Shown in pieces: positions 34,001 through 47,700 of a DNA stretch of 64,000 nt. Source of the DNA: Aporrectodea caliginosa (taxonomy: Eukaryota > Annelida > Clitellata > Crassiclitellata > Lumbricidae). The notes beneath the pieces were generated by a model. That model did not search any database. It was not told the origin of the DNA and saw nothing but the letters and a program-made list of their open reading frames with translations. Location of the stretch: assembly GCA_020284085.1 (NCBI GenBank), contig JACEVL010001642.1, positions 157,001 to 221,000 on the forward strand, written 5' to 3'. The position numbers were made by a program, and so were the translations under genes. Position 1 is the first letter of the stretch, and every line of letters begins with the position of its first letter.

Positions 34001-37000
34001 TCCTTCTCCTACTACTGCGTTCCAGTCTCCCATTACTACCACGTAATCTGTCCCTTTGATGTTTTCAAGGCATCTCTCTATTTTTTCGTACATGACATCA
34101 ACCTCAAGGAGGTTGATTTGTTTATGTGATTATATAATATCGGTTGCTCTTCATCATGTTGTAATACTACCCAAGTGGTCCTGGTTATCGGGGTCAATGA
34201 CCCTTTCTGGTTCTCATGTGTAGCCAGATTGTTCATTGATTAAGCAAGGATCGTTCGATCTGTTTATTATTTTTCAATTTGGTTAGCAATTAAAATCAAA
34301 TGAATGAATTAAATGAATGGTTCATAAGATAAATAGCGAATTTGAATTGAGCTTAGACCTTCATTCCGAATAAGTGATAATGTATAAAATTTTGAGGACC
34401 GTGCCCGCAAATGTTTGCATCTATAATATTGTAGGCCCCTATTATTGTCTCTTATGCAAGTACACATGATGTGACTTGTAAGCATTAAGGCTTAACGTTA
34501 AGCCTTAATGCTTACAAGTCACATCATGTGTACTTGCATAAGAGACAATAATAGGGGCCTACAATACTATTCAGCGGTCGTGAATAAGCTGGTGCCCTGC
34601 GCTTGGCTTTCGAGTGGCGCTTTAGAAGTTTGGAGATTACGATTACGATTACGATGTTATCACCTGTGTTAGATGCTATGTTAGGTCCAATCTGTGGACG
34701 CACCAAGCATACGACCAGCAACTTCAAAAACACAATACCAGTAGGGCTATATTTAAGCTGCCTCGAGTAGCCTATAATCGGTGGATTATTTCTATGTTGA
34801 AATCGATCTTGAATATACGTCCGAGTGAAAATAGTCTTTGAAATGCTTGCATAGGTAATTTTTTGAGTGATCCATTGTTACATTGAATTGAGTGTTCGGT
34901 TGATTTTCTTTTAGTCGCAGGTCGTTCGTAACTGTACTCCTACTCTACTGTTTGCCGTCAAATCCGTTGACGTCGGTTCACATAATACGCGCAACTGTCA
35001 GATTGTGAACCACTTTGGACGGTCAAGTACTTTCACAACTAAGGTAATTCTCACCAGGATTAGGCTACGAATGTTACCGTTACGGTAAGGGGTTTGACTA
35101 TTTGACCAGCATGGCCACCCCGACACCTTCAGGTATTTCTATGTCCGTTGGATTCGGCCCTAATATCAGCCAGAGACTTGCATTAAGTTTAAAACACTTA
35201 TTTATCGGATAACACAACGATATTTGTAATGTAATGTAATGTAATGTAACAAGACATTTATATTTATCGTTAAAGTAGCCTATTGTTGGCAACGTCTTTG
35301 GAACACAGTAACTCGCATCGGCCCAACCGATGGTCCGCTTAAACTGAATCGCAGAACTGAAAAATACAGTGTCTAACTGCCTTCCATGTATATGTTCGAT
35401 CGTATCGAGAAATCAACGAACTATTTCCGGTGAACTCAAATTATTACTGCGCCACGCTGCCTTATTCTCTTCTTTCCTTTATAGTTGACCGATGCAAGCG
35501 ATGCAGCAGGCGATGCAAGCGAGGAGGGGATGAGATTTAGTAGCGATGCAAGCGATAAGGGGATGCGATTTAGTAGCGATGCAATCGATAAGGGGATGCG
35601 ATTTAGTAGCGATGCAAGCGATAAGGGGATGAGATTTAGTAGCGATGCAAGCGAGGAGGGGATGAGATTTAGTAGCGATGCAAGCGATAAGGGGATGCGA
35701 TTTAGTAGCGATGCAAGCGATAAGGGGATGAGATTTAGTAGCGATGCAAGCGATAAGGGGATGCGATTTAGTAGCGATGCAAGCGACAAAGGGGATGTGA
35801 TTTAGTAGCAATGCAAGCGATACGGGGATGCGATTTAGTAGCGATGCAAGCGAGGAGGGGATGCGATTTAGTAGCGATGCAAGCGATAAGGGGATGCGAT
35901 TCAGTAGCGATGCAAGCGATAAGGGTATGCGATTTAGTAGCGATGCAAGCGATAAGGGGATGAGATTTAGTAGCGATGCAAGCGATAAGGGGATGTGATT
36001 TAGTAGCGATGCAAGCGATACGGGGATGCGATTTAGTAGCGATGCAAGCGAGGAGGGGATGCGATTTAGTAGCGATGCAAGCGATAAGGGGATGCGATTC
36101 AGTAGCGATGCAAGCGATAAGGGTATGCGATTTAGTAGCGATGCAATCGATAAGGGGATGCGATGCAGTAAGTGAAGCAAGCGATGCAGGTGAGGAGAGG
36201 AGGCGATTTAGTAGCGATGCAAGCGATAAGGGGATGCGATTTAGTAGCGATGCAAGCGATAAGGGGATGCGATTTAGTAGCGATGCAAGCGATAAGGGGA
36301 TGCGATGCAGTAAGTGAAGCAAGCGATCATCGATGCAGGTGAGGAGAGGAGGCGATTTAGTAGCGATGCAAGCGAGGTAGGTGAGGAGGGGGAGGTGATG
36401 CAAGCAAGGAGGTGAGGCGATGCAGTATTCTAAGTCATAAAAATAATAAAATGAAGCCACCTTTCGTATAGATCATTTTGAGCAGCCATGCAGTAGCCTC
36501 CTTCCTACGCAGATAAAGTGATGCGATGTCACTTTGGATCGGGAGGCATGGCTGCTGGGTTGAGCGCCATTGTTGTTCGTCAATTTTGTTGTTGACAGTT
36601 TGGGTTTGACTTTTGGAGAAACTTTCGTGAGTATGTATGTAGGCCTATGGGGCCGTCCATAAATGACGTCACGCAATTTTGCCTGATTTTAACCCCCCCC
36701 CCCTACCCCTCATCACAAAAAGTAACACCCCCAGAAAAATTACGTCACAAAGCTCTGACCCCCACCCCTAAAACCAAATTTCCATGGCGAAGCAAAATGC
36801 TCCTTCATTGAACAAATAGGGAGAGCATGACTATTTTAAAATCTAACGGTGACCAAATATTTAAATAATTGGAAAATTATTATCAATGGTGCCCGTATAG
36901 GCCTACATTAAAATAATAAAAAATAATGAAAATTTAATACTCAAAATTAGTGCTGTTATTATTAAAATTAAATTGTTGTTATTTGTTAAATTTAATTACA

Positions 37001-40000
37001 CAGACCTGATGTGACGTCACATTTCTGAAACCCCACCCCCATGTCACACATTGTCACAAATTTCCGACTCCCTCCCCTGACGTTATTTATGGACGGCCCC
37101 TACGTATCAAGACGTTTAATATAATACATCTCAACAGTGTTGAAATGAATCTCAAACTCTTGAAATGCATGTTAAAAGCGTTGAATGCTAACTCTGCCGA
37201 CGCTGGTTCCCTGCGCTTAGTCTAGTCCCGGTTACCTAAGGAAACTCGACTGTGATGCCAGACAGTTGTGCGCAGAGAAAGGAGCGAATATATATCAACC
37301 GCTGTCTCGGCGAATCATGTGGCCAAACTGTTCCCTTGGCAACGACGGTCTATTTCCGGTTCTTCGCCGGTCAGCAACATGCCCCGTTTCTGTTACTGAA
37401 CCACCACCATTATTTGAATACGGTGGCCTTTAGGGGTAGGCTACTTTCACCAACTTAGACCTTACCTCTCTCGCCATTTCATTTCTAAACACCACCCACC
37501 TTAGCCTGCCTGCCTGGCTGCCTGACCATTTGGATTTTGACCCTCTGCCAATCGATTCTGTTTGGATGAAGCGTCTGTGAATAAGCTGGTTCTCGCGACT
37601 TAACTTTTTGGGCGCTGTAGAAATTTCGAGGTAACAATTATGATTATGAATAGGGTCCATTCCAGACAATTCTGCGCTTTAAATAATGTTGAAGTCCCTG
37701 AGGGATCCTTTTTTACCTCGGGGAACAAAAAATAATAATTATTAATGATGTGTCTTGTTGACAGGCAGGTCTATGTCAAAATCTTCGGAACGTTCCATGG
37801 TACACTATTGCTGATCCGGACACTTTCTATCCGCGATGCTATGTTCTGTCTGATCCAGACGACAAAGCACTGTTCTTAGGTAAGTCCGAAAAAGCATTAC
37901 GACTTTATTCCTATAATTCCTCTGTTTCAATGAGTAGTGGATGCTTTGCCACTTTATAGATCTATACATTGGGCCTACAGTAGGCGCCATACACATAAAA
38001 TTACTAGCGAACCGCGGACTACAGTTTCTGCTAGCACTGATCTAGTAGCAGTTCTACTAGATCAGTACTAGCAAAACTGTGGTCCGCAACCCGGGACCGC
38101 GGTTCGCGAATGATTGGTTTCCAGACCGCGGAATGTTTAGTTGAATCACAATTTTTATTGTAGGCCTACTCAAATTTAATATTAAATTGCATAAACTATG
38201 CAGTGTAAAGCATACGAAATAAAACGAAGTGAGCCAAACCAATTTGATCCGTATCATTTAGTGTCTATATAGACGTGAATAATTCCATTAGAATGGACAA
38301 GTGCCCCCCCATCGTGCCTCTGTGTCCTGGCGCGATTGTAGCTGTAGTTATGATCCTACGTATGCACTTTGGCACTTTTTGAACATAGGCAACGATTCTG
38401 GTTTCAGATGACTACCGAGTAACGTCCTGCTGTGGTTTCATTAAACATTTTCTGCTCAAGTTTGGAATTGACGTTTCCGGTGGTGACTGCAACCCTTGCG
38501 GAAGACAGCTTTCAGGCAACAAAAGGTATGGTGGTTCCAAATGCAAGATAAGCTTTTCAGGCATGACGACCAGAATGGCGCTCGACGAAGTAACGAGGGA
38601 AAACGAAGATTTCGATATGAAACTGGATTGCAACTTAACATCTACGGTGACAACGCTGCCTTCGATGACAGAGGAACAAGTAAGCCTTCTTCGCTCAATA
38701 GGTAAAACTTCAGATTATACCACCTCAAATCGAAGCTGCTTTGTTTAATTTAATTTGGCCTCTAAAACTACTTATAGAGTTTTAAAATAAACGATACATG
38801 TAAGATGTAAATAGTGCATTTACCACGGCAATTTAGATTTGGAAAAATGTCAAATTTATAAGTATTTAAGGTTTAATCTTTGCCTCACGCTCCGTTGAAT
38901 CGGTTTTTTATCATTTCTAACTCTTTCGTGGCCTATTATAACAGCAAGATAGAAGGATTCTAGTATAGTCAGCCATAAGACGTCATTCGTTACTACTAGA
39001 AGTGCTCAATATATACGCGAAATGCATTTATAAGAAAGGCAAAAGGAACAGGCTTATTGGGATCGCCAGCCAGTGGCTGCCACTCGAGGCGGGGGCAGCC
39101 AAAGAGGCTCCGGTCGACCTTCAATGACCTTCTTGGCCGTGCCCGATCCAGCGGACGTTTAACTAGGCCTACGCCTCTCTTCTCACCAGATGCCTTCCTG
39201 TCAGCATTCACTGAGAAGGTCCTGTCTATCTATGAAGCTGCTGCTGCTGCTTTCCGTCGGTCTTTCCATCGGCCGTCTATGATCGAGCAGCTCTCTGTCC
39301 TGGATCCTGTCTCAAATCAGGAGCTGCGACGGGTTATCTTAGCCTCTACTCCAAAAACATGTGACCTGAATCCGCTTCCTGCGTTCCTCCTTCAGATGAT
39401 CGTGTATACGTTGCTAACACTACTCTGCAATAGTTGCCTCTGTGAGGGAGGGTATCCTACCTGCATCGCAGAAACGGTCTATCCTCGTTTCAGTATCTAA
39501 GCTTGAGGGTTTGGACCTGGCAGACCCAAATAACTTTAGATCTATAGCCAATATTTATATAAAATTAATTATAAGATTGTAACTGCTCAGCTCACCCTCC
39601 ACTTTGATAGGAATAACCTCCCTCCAACATTACAATCAGGTTTTCGGAACGGTCACTCTACCTGGGCCTCAAGGAAAGGTCAGCAAGGTCACTACCTAGA
39701 CCTTCATGTATACTGGAAACCTGACCCTTTGACCTGAAAACTACGATATGTGTAAATTTGGTTGTTGAAGGGTAGATTTACTCTTTGTTAATTCAAGGGC
39801 AAATGATGTTTTGATGTCACACGCGCAACATATCAAGCTGCAAGACAAGAAAGACAGAGGATATATAGGATATATATCCTAAATATTTAGGATATAGGCT
39901 ATATATAATCTTATTTATATATATATATATATCATAAATATGTAATATTCGATTCGTGGTCTTTAGAGAGAGTGGGTAGAGGGTGAGAGACTGGGTCAGT

Positions 40001-43000
40001 TAATGTCAGGGTGGCGTGCATGGATTGATTGATTGGAAACTCGATAGCATGTGTATGGAGTTCTGAAGTTTCTCACTGGCAACTTTGGCACTTTTTGAAC
40101 ATAGGCAATCGTTGTATTTTATATAATTTTCGTTAAAATTTATGGAATATATTATAAAGATCTTTTATATTTTATTTTGTCGCCATTTTCCGCCTGGGGC
40201 GGCCGCACCACTCATCCCTCCCTCCAGCTACGCCACTGCGTCTGTCTGTTCTCCAGGTTTAAACTTATCTCGTCGACTCTGCATTGAACCGATTTCAGAT
40301 GGACCAGGGTTGTCGTGCGTATACCACCTTGTCAGATGAAGACAAGCCACTGATCCCTCCTGCAGCAGATGTGGTGCAGTGCAGACTCTCGCATGGTCGA
40401 TGTCTGTCCGGAGACTAGCATCGATGGTGGACTATATTGGCTCTTCATCTCGCTGATGATAACGCTTGTAACTGTCTGGGAACGAACCAAATCGCTTTAC
40501 AACTCAGCACAGAAGCTTTGCTTTCATTGGTCCTGAAAAAACTAGAGCTGTGCTAGTCAAACCATCTCCTTCTTTGTTCCGCAAGTGCTTGACGTCTATT
40601 CTGTTTGAACAAGGATAATCCTTGCTGGCTCTGGAACACTACTCATGAGTTTTAACTTGAAGCTGCACTTAACATATTCTCATTTATGTTATGTTATGTT
40701 GCTCAAGGTCTCTACACAATGACTGCCTCGGACGAGGCTCGAACCCTTACTCTCCGCTTTACAGGTCGAGCGCTCTAACCAATCGACCACCATGCATGCC
40801 ACCATAAATGAGTCAGAATAACATTTAGTTAGTTAAAGTACGTTAAAGTAATTACTCTATGTTCCGTATTGTTACCATTCGGAACTGGTTGAACTGTTCC
40901 GCAGTTGTTTTCCATTCTTTGTTCTGTCACATATCGCAGGTATACTTGTCAGAGAAGTGGGAAACTTCGTAAGGAAAAATGGAATCGTATATTATTTCGA
41001 ACTCATATTTTTCACAGATTAACGCAGATTTGATGCCAGAACAACAGACGGATAGTGGTTCATTTGAGTGCAGGATTGCAAGTGACATCCATCCAGAGCA
41101 ACATTCTTTGGAACAGCAGCATTCCTCACCTGCTGATTGTCGACCAACGCCTGATAATTTTTCAGCCAGTTCTGCACTTTCTGCTGACAATTCAACAATT
41201 CAAGCAACGTCTAAAAGCTGCAAGTCACCGCGTATTCCATTGAAAGCATTACGATTTGCGATTCAGCATTGCAGGAATTTTCTAAAGACAAAAGATAACG
41301 AGGATATTGATATACTACAAGAGGTAGGCTATTCAATAAAAGACTGTCTTTTATTTATTTTTTATCAGCAAGAACTGCAGGTTGTTTAATTTTGCTGAAG
41401 CACAGTGTGGCACCGTGGCCGACTGGTTAGAGCGGTTGACCTGTAACGCGCAGAGTATGGGTTCGATCCTCGTCCTGGGCGGTTACTGTGTAGGGACCGT
41501 GAGCAAGTCCTTCGTGCACAATTGCTCTGCAACATAATTGCACCTGCGCCGCCGAGGTGTGTGCACTGTGCACTTCTGAACTTTGGGCCACCTTTGGAAG
41601 AAGGGCGATATCAAATGCAGAAACCGAAGAGAATAGGCCTATTACTGCATAATTATTAAGTAAATGTTTTTCGGAATGACGTTGAAACGGGAGAGACGTC
41701 CACACTTAATTTCGAAACAACCTTTTGGATGTTTCTCAAGGCACTGTGTAAATGTCTATAGACCTATGCATATATAGATACCCGAGAAACTAGTTTTCTT
41801 TAGTGCACTTAAATGCCAAACAATCCATTTTGTAGACTTTTATGTGCTGTACATTTGTCATATGTTTCTAGAAGCATGAATTGACCGAATCCGATTGGTT
41901 GCAGTTCTTCTCCTGGCATTACGCATTTGTTAAGTATGCTACTGTTAATGTTTAAGACAAAAATAGTTAAACAACATCATATAAACACGTATACACACAC
42001 ATGTACCCACTCTGGGCTAGATTTGTGAACTTTTCGCCAATGTCTAAATTTAGGGTATGAGGTTCAAGTAGCCAGAGATATTCTGTCCCCCTAAAGCATA
42101 TCCCCCGGATCGAATAAACCGGTTTAGAGTATCCGAGGGGATAAACCATTCTATCCCCCAACGTCATACGCATCACGATAGCCAAGACGAAAATCCAGTC
42201 AAAATCACCAACAACGAAGTAAATTAATTTAAGATCGACGTACAAACTAAAGATACACAACTTAAAATATTTTATTTGTACAATACATCCACACAGTACG
42301 ACTGAATACATTTAGAAACCGCAAAAAAATGCAAACTAAACCGAATAGGCCTACTCCATTTCGCTAAGGGGGATACGCATGTATGGGGGATACTCTATTT
42401 CGTGACACCGGCCTTAGGCAGAGGCAAAGCTGGGAGTTGCTTGGGGCGCCAAAATCTAGGAGGCGCCAGTATGATTATGTGTATAAACAGTTTCATGTTT
42501 TTAACTTTTTAGCAATTTGTTCAATTGCACTGATTATTTTCATTTAAATTCCAAACTTTCGCTTATGGACTAAATTTAAAATAATTATTGATTTCATTGC
42601 ACATGACTTGTAGCCTACAGCACTATAGTAACTATAGTGCTATAGGTTACAAGTCATGTGCACTTCCTTAAATGACTTCGTTAAATCTTTTACCAATTAT
42701 ATTCAGGATGTTAGGTTAGCAACTGCAGTTATACTTCCATATTCTGCTTGCAACAGTAAATTTGACCTAACTGAAATCGTCTGCTAACTGAGGTTTTATG
42801 TAGATCAAGAGATCCTTAGCAGAGACCTTGACCCTGATCCAACATGGCTTGTAAAAACTGTTCTGGTACCTTTCTTAACAAAAGTATATGTATAAAGCTC
42901 ATCAGTTCAATGGTGCTTCCGTAATTCGCTTAAACGTCATCTTGTGCTACTGGTCCTTAGAAGATCACTGAAGGCCGTCCTCTCAGAATTACGCCAAATA

Positions 43001-43283
43001 TCTTACCAGTCCTACGAACTCGGACAAAACCTCTCCGTAGGTCTTTCACTCACTACTCTTTCATAAATTCTATACTGAGCCATCCTCTTCCCCTTACCTC
43101 CCTCGCCGCTTCCATTCTTCCGTAGCGTCTGACCCTTTGAGTGTTGACCTGGAACCAATGTTTATCCTACCTAGGCTATCTATCGATTATGTTTTGAATA
43201 AGCTGGTTTCTGCGACTTCGCTCTTTCGACGCTGTAGAAATCTCGAGATTACGAATACGATTACGAATGTGTTATATGGCTAC

Positions 43284-43340
<57 letters not shown>

Positions 43341-44693
43341 TTTATTGAGAAAAACAATCTGACAAATACGCAGAAATGCTAACATGAGTGATAATGGATA
43401 ATTAAAGTTCATTAGAAGATTTTAGAATAAACTAGTAAATATTATAAGATATGTTTGCGTTTGTGTGCGCGTGCGTGCGGTCAAGCATGACAGTTACGGT
43501 GCATGTAGGCTATGTATGCGAACGAAAGTGCTCACAACACCGGTACAAGGAGACATTGTGTAGCGTCATCGAAGTCCTATAATCAGCTACCATATCGCAA
43601 TCTCAGTGGAGTGGCCTTTGCTGGTTGTATAGCTACTGTCCAACTTACAGGTCGTGCGATTCGAGGTAGCGCAACATTCTGCTCATCGACAGAATACTTG
43701 ATGAGTTAGTGAAAAACCTTCACCTTTTTCGAGAAATTGTTAACTACATGGCCGTGTAATCAGCGCCTTTAGGAGTTGCCTGAACGGCGCTATATAAATT
43801 AAAGGTTGGAGTTATTTTGGTTTGTGCTTTCCTGTAGCGATGAAGAACAACTGGAGGAGGCGAATATTGCGTTGGTCAATGTATGCAAAGACTTGATGTG
43901 GAATATGCAGAAGAAATGTCTACAGTTTGATATCGATGGATGCCATAATGTCTGGATAATTAAACCAGGAGCAAAATCTCGAGGAAGAGGTCTGAAGCTA
44001 TCTGATCATTCATTCGTAATCGTAAACTTCGATAATTATTGTCCGGGTTTGATAAAGCAAGTGAATGGACAACAGCATGGACGTAATTGCCTCTTGTAAA
44101 ACAAACAGGAATGTGCAATGTTGGTAACATGATCCTGTACCAGGAATCAAGTAACATCTGGGTTATGTAGCCTACTTGAGGTACTGACAGTACCTGTATA
44201 TCTGGGAGAAAATTTAGGACATATCAGGCAGAAGAGATCTGGGAGGATCACACAAGAGATCTTCAGTTTTGGCCATTAAAGACTTAACATGTATGAAATT
44301 GCTTCAGCGTTAGTTTAGAGATTGTTAACAAGTAGAACCCTATTCGAAGTCATATTTCTGTCTTAGCGTTCTTGTCTGTTTTACTGGAATTTCCTTTTGC
44401 AGGAATTCAATGTCTTGATAAATATGAAAGCATACGTATCGCTGCCGACAGCAGAGACTGCTCCATTGTGATCCAAAAATACATTGGTAAATATCTTTCT
44501 AGAGGAGTTTATTTAAAATTAAATGGAAACATCTAATGAAATGTACTGAGATAAGGTGAAGTTCGTCTATGTAATGTATCTATAAGCTTAACTTGCCTCA
44601 TAGTTTACACCATGGCCAACCATCTTTCACCATTGCTCTCTCACTGACTCATTGGATACTTTCACTCTTATTGTGAAGAACCGCAGTAGGTTC

Positions 44694-44782
<89 letters not shown>

Positions 44783-47700
44783 GGCCATTGGCTCTGGAAT
44801 GCGCTGCCGTATTCCGTCCGCTCTGCTGGTTCTGTGATGTCATTTAGGCCAGGACTGAATCTCGTCTGTCAAGAATACGTTGTCGCCTGTAGCCCGTCTT
44901 CCGAACTCAGAGGCCTTACGGATCATTAACTGTGTTGCTCTGTCTAATGGACGGCTAACTCCGCCACTGAGCGTACTCTGTCAGTGCCAGACACTTCTCT
45001 GAATCGTATTTGATGGACACTGTGTGTTTCCATGTCTCGGCAATCAAAGATATATAGGCCTGCCGATGAGCTACCTAGAAAAACATAGCCAATGTTTTCT
45101 AGGTAGTTCGTCGGTATACGAATATCTTTCGTAAAGGAGGAGGGCGACGCTATAGAATGATCTTTGTTATCAAACAGTGTCGTTAAACTGCAACTACTAA
45201 CTGGCTAATGGCTATTTGGGAAAGCCATTTTGCTTAGGGGCGACCAACCGACCATCGATTGGTCCCTTATGCATTACGATGACGGCGCTATAGAAGTTTT
45301 CGAATTAGATGGATGAATGACGAATGAATGAATGAATGAACAGAGTAGTTGAACGTGCGATATGTCAAAATTGGATTTAACAGGAAAAGAGGAAAACTGA
45401 GTGATCGATGAACTTATGAATTTAAAGATTAGCCGGAGGTTTCCAAATTACAAGTTGCCTAAGTTGAGCTAGATACGATTACAATTCCTAATTATATGAA
45501 CTGAACGTGATATTATCAACATGGTATTGAGTGTAAGAGATGTTATCTTTATTAACCTTTTTGTCTCAATTTTACCTTTAGCTTCGTTCTATTTAATTTA
45601 AATGCTCTTGAATAAGCTGGTTCCCTGCGATTAGCTTTAGAGTAGTGCTTTAGAAATTTGGAGTTTATAATAATTATGATTATTGCATTTACAATGGGGT
45701 CACCTCTGAGGAAATGTGATGTCTATCTCTCCGATCTATCTATCTTTGTCGCCTCAAAACTAATGGCAAACAGGCATATAGGCCTATTCACATTATGACG
45801 AAAACAATCGAGACAAAATTCTCTCACATGTTGCTTTGTTACGTGGTGCACCCAGATTAAAACATCACATGCAGCTACTAGGCTATAGGCCTAGATAGCC
45901 TAGATGACTTGGTCACCGCACTATAACAGCGCTATAGAAATGGCTTTCTGTTGATTTATATTTTAGAGCTATTTTATTTTCAGAAAGACCTCTCTTGATT
46001 TATAAGACTAAGTTTGACATTCGACAGTGGTTTCTAGTGACCGACTGGAACCCTCTGACATTCTGGTTCTATTGCGACTGCTATCTCAGATTCTGTTCTC
46101 AGGAATTTTCGCTCAGTGACTTGCACATGTAAGTCAGGGTTAACCTCGTTCTAATTATAGCCTAATATTTGCTCACGCAAACTATGTCTTTCGTTAGATA
46201 GTCTTGATTTCTGTAAAGCACTCTTTAGAGGCGCTTAATTGTGCTGGCTACATTCATTTTAACTGTAAAACACAAGACACATGTGAAAGAGCAAATATTA
46301 AGCGCCAACACTTTCAAGATCATTGTATTGTATTGTATTGTATTTTCGTTTATTCAAAACTGGCTGTCATAACGCAGCCAACGACAAAAGTGCGTAACTT
46401 ATTGTTATTATAAAGGAGCTAAGACTAATTATAGATATGGATAATGTTCATATCTATACTGGATAAATGTATTGGATTGTTGTACACCATATGGAATGTA
46501 AGACCACACAGGGCAGCTAACTTACATTGATGGGTCCACTTTCCTAAGCATAGACTATTGGTTAAATTTAAAATCAATAAACTTAGGTCGATTGGTACTA
46601 GGTATTGTATTGTCTTCAATTCATATAGCGCCTCTCGCAGTGCACACCAATCAGAGGCGCTCCCAGTGCGAAAGACCCAGAGAAAAGAAAAAGGTCTTCA
46701 GACAACGAAAAGAGGAACTTGGCCTACCAGTTAATAAACAGGAACGTGAAGCTGGTTCCATAGTGCAGGGCCAATGAAGGCAAAGGCTCGCGTTTTAGCC
46801 ATAGCAATTCTCGCTCGCGGGACAAATAGATCATGCCGATTTAATGAGCGTAGCGGGCGAAGAGAAGTAGCCGAGGCCGGCAGCCGGATACGGTCGCAGA
46901 GATACTTGGGAGCTCGGCCAGTAAACTAAAGAAATTACCTTGAGCTTACCCCAGCAGTAACAGGGAGCCAATTGAAGGTGGTCAAAAATGAAAGCAGATA
47001 TGTGGGATGAGCGAGGAAGTCGAGCTATTAGTCTGGCCGCAGAATTTAGGTAGGGGCCTACAGTTAGAGACAATTGGAGAACATTGATCGATATCATATA
47101 TTAGGCCTACTGGGCATGCTCGGTTGTCGGGTTGTTTTTAAGCACTTTGTTGGTTTTAACGAATATCGGAATGCGTTGGAAACATTATAAAACATTACTC
47201 AGACGGTCATACAGACGCAATATAAACACACCTCAAGTGAAGGTTGCGTTATAGTAGCCTATTGTTATCAAACCACTCGGAGCTTCTGACAGTACTTTGA
47301 TTTAGCCTCAGCTTGTCTTTGCCATGTGCAAATTTTAATAAATCCGCAGGCCTATAGGCTACACTATACTACACTATGCTATAATTATATACTATACGCC
47401 AACTGTATCGATTTCCTAGAACTTGCGTGGACGCCAAACTTTCGGTGAAATTAAAGTCTTCCTTAACTTGAGAAATGAGTAGGCGTCTCAGGTGATCGAT
47501 TGGCGAGCCAAGACTCTGTGCAGATGCCCTTGTAGGCTGTTGTTGAAAAATTCTGCAAATACTTCCACACAGCCCTTATTCTCATAGTACTGCATCGGCC
47601 CTATTTACATGTGGCCTTATTTAGCGCTTTTGAGATAGGCCGACTTAAAAGACGCCATAGTAGGCCTATGTTAACTATCCAGATACATAGGGTCTACATT

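Noticed and set aside
31205..34100. Ordinary 5' inversion by twin priming
   Set aside because: In twin priming the inverted 5' part lies upstream of the 3' part; here it lies downstream of the 3' end.
35485..36420. CRISPR-like array
   Set aside because: Units are contiguous, without unique spacers, and the genome is eukaryotic.
35436..36460. Long repetitive ORFs ([11 protein letters not shown] and [11 protein letters not shown] repeats) on both strands
   Set aside because: Produced by a 33-bp minisatellite; several frames are open at once and no start context or splice evidence exists.
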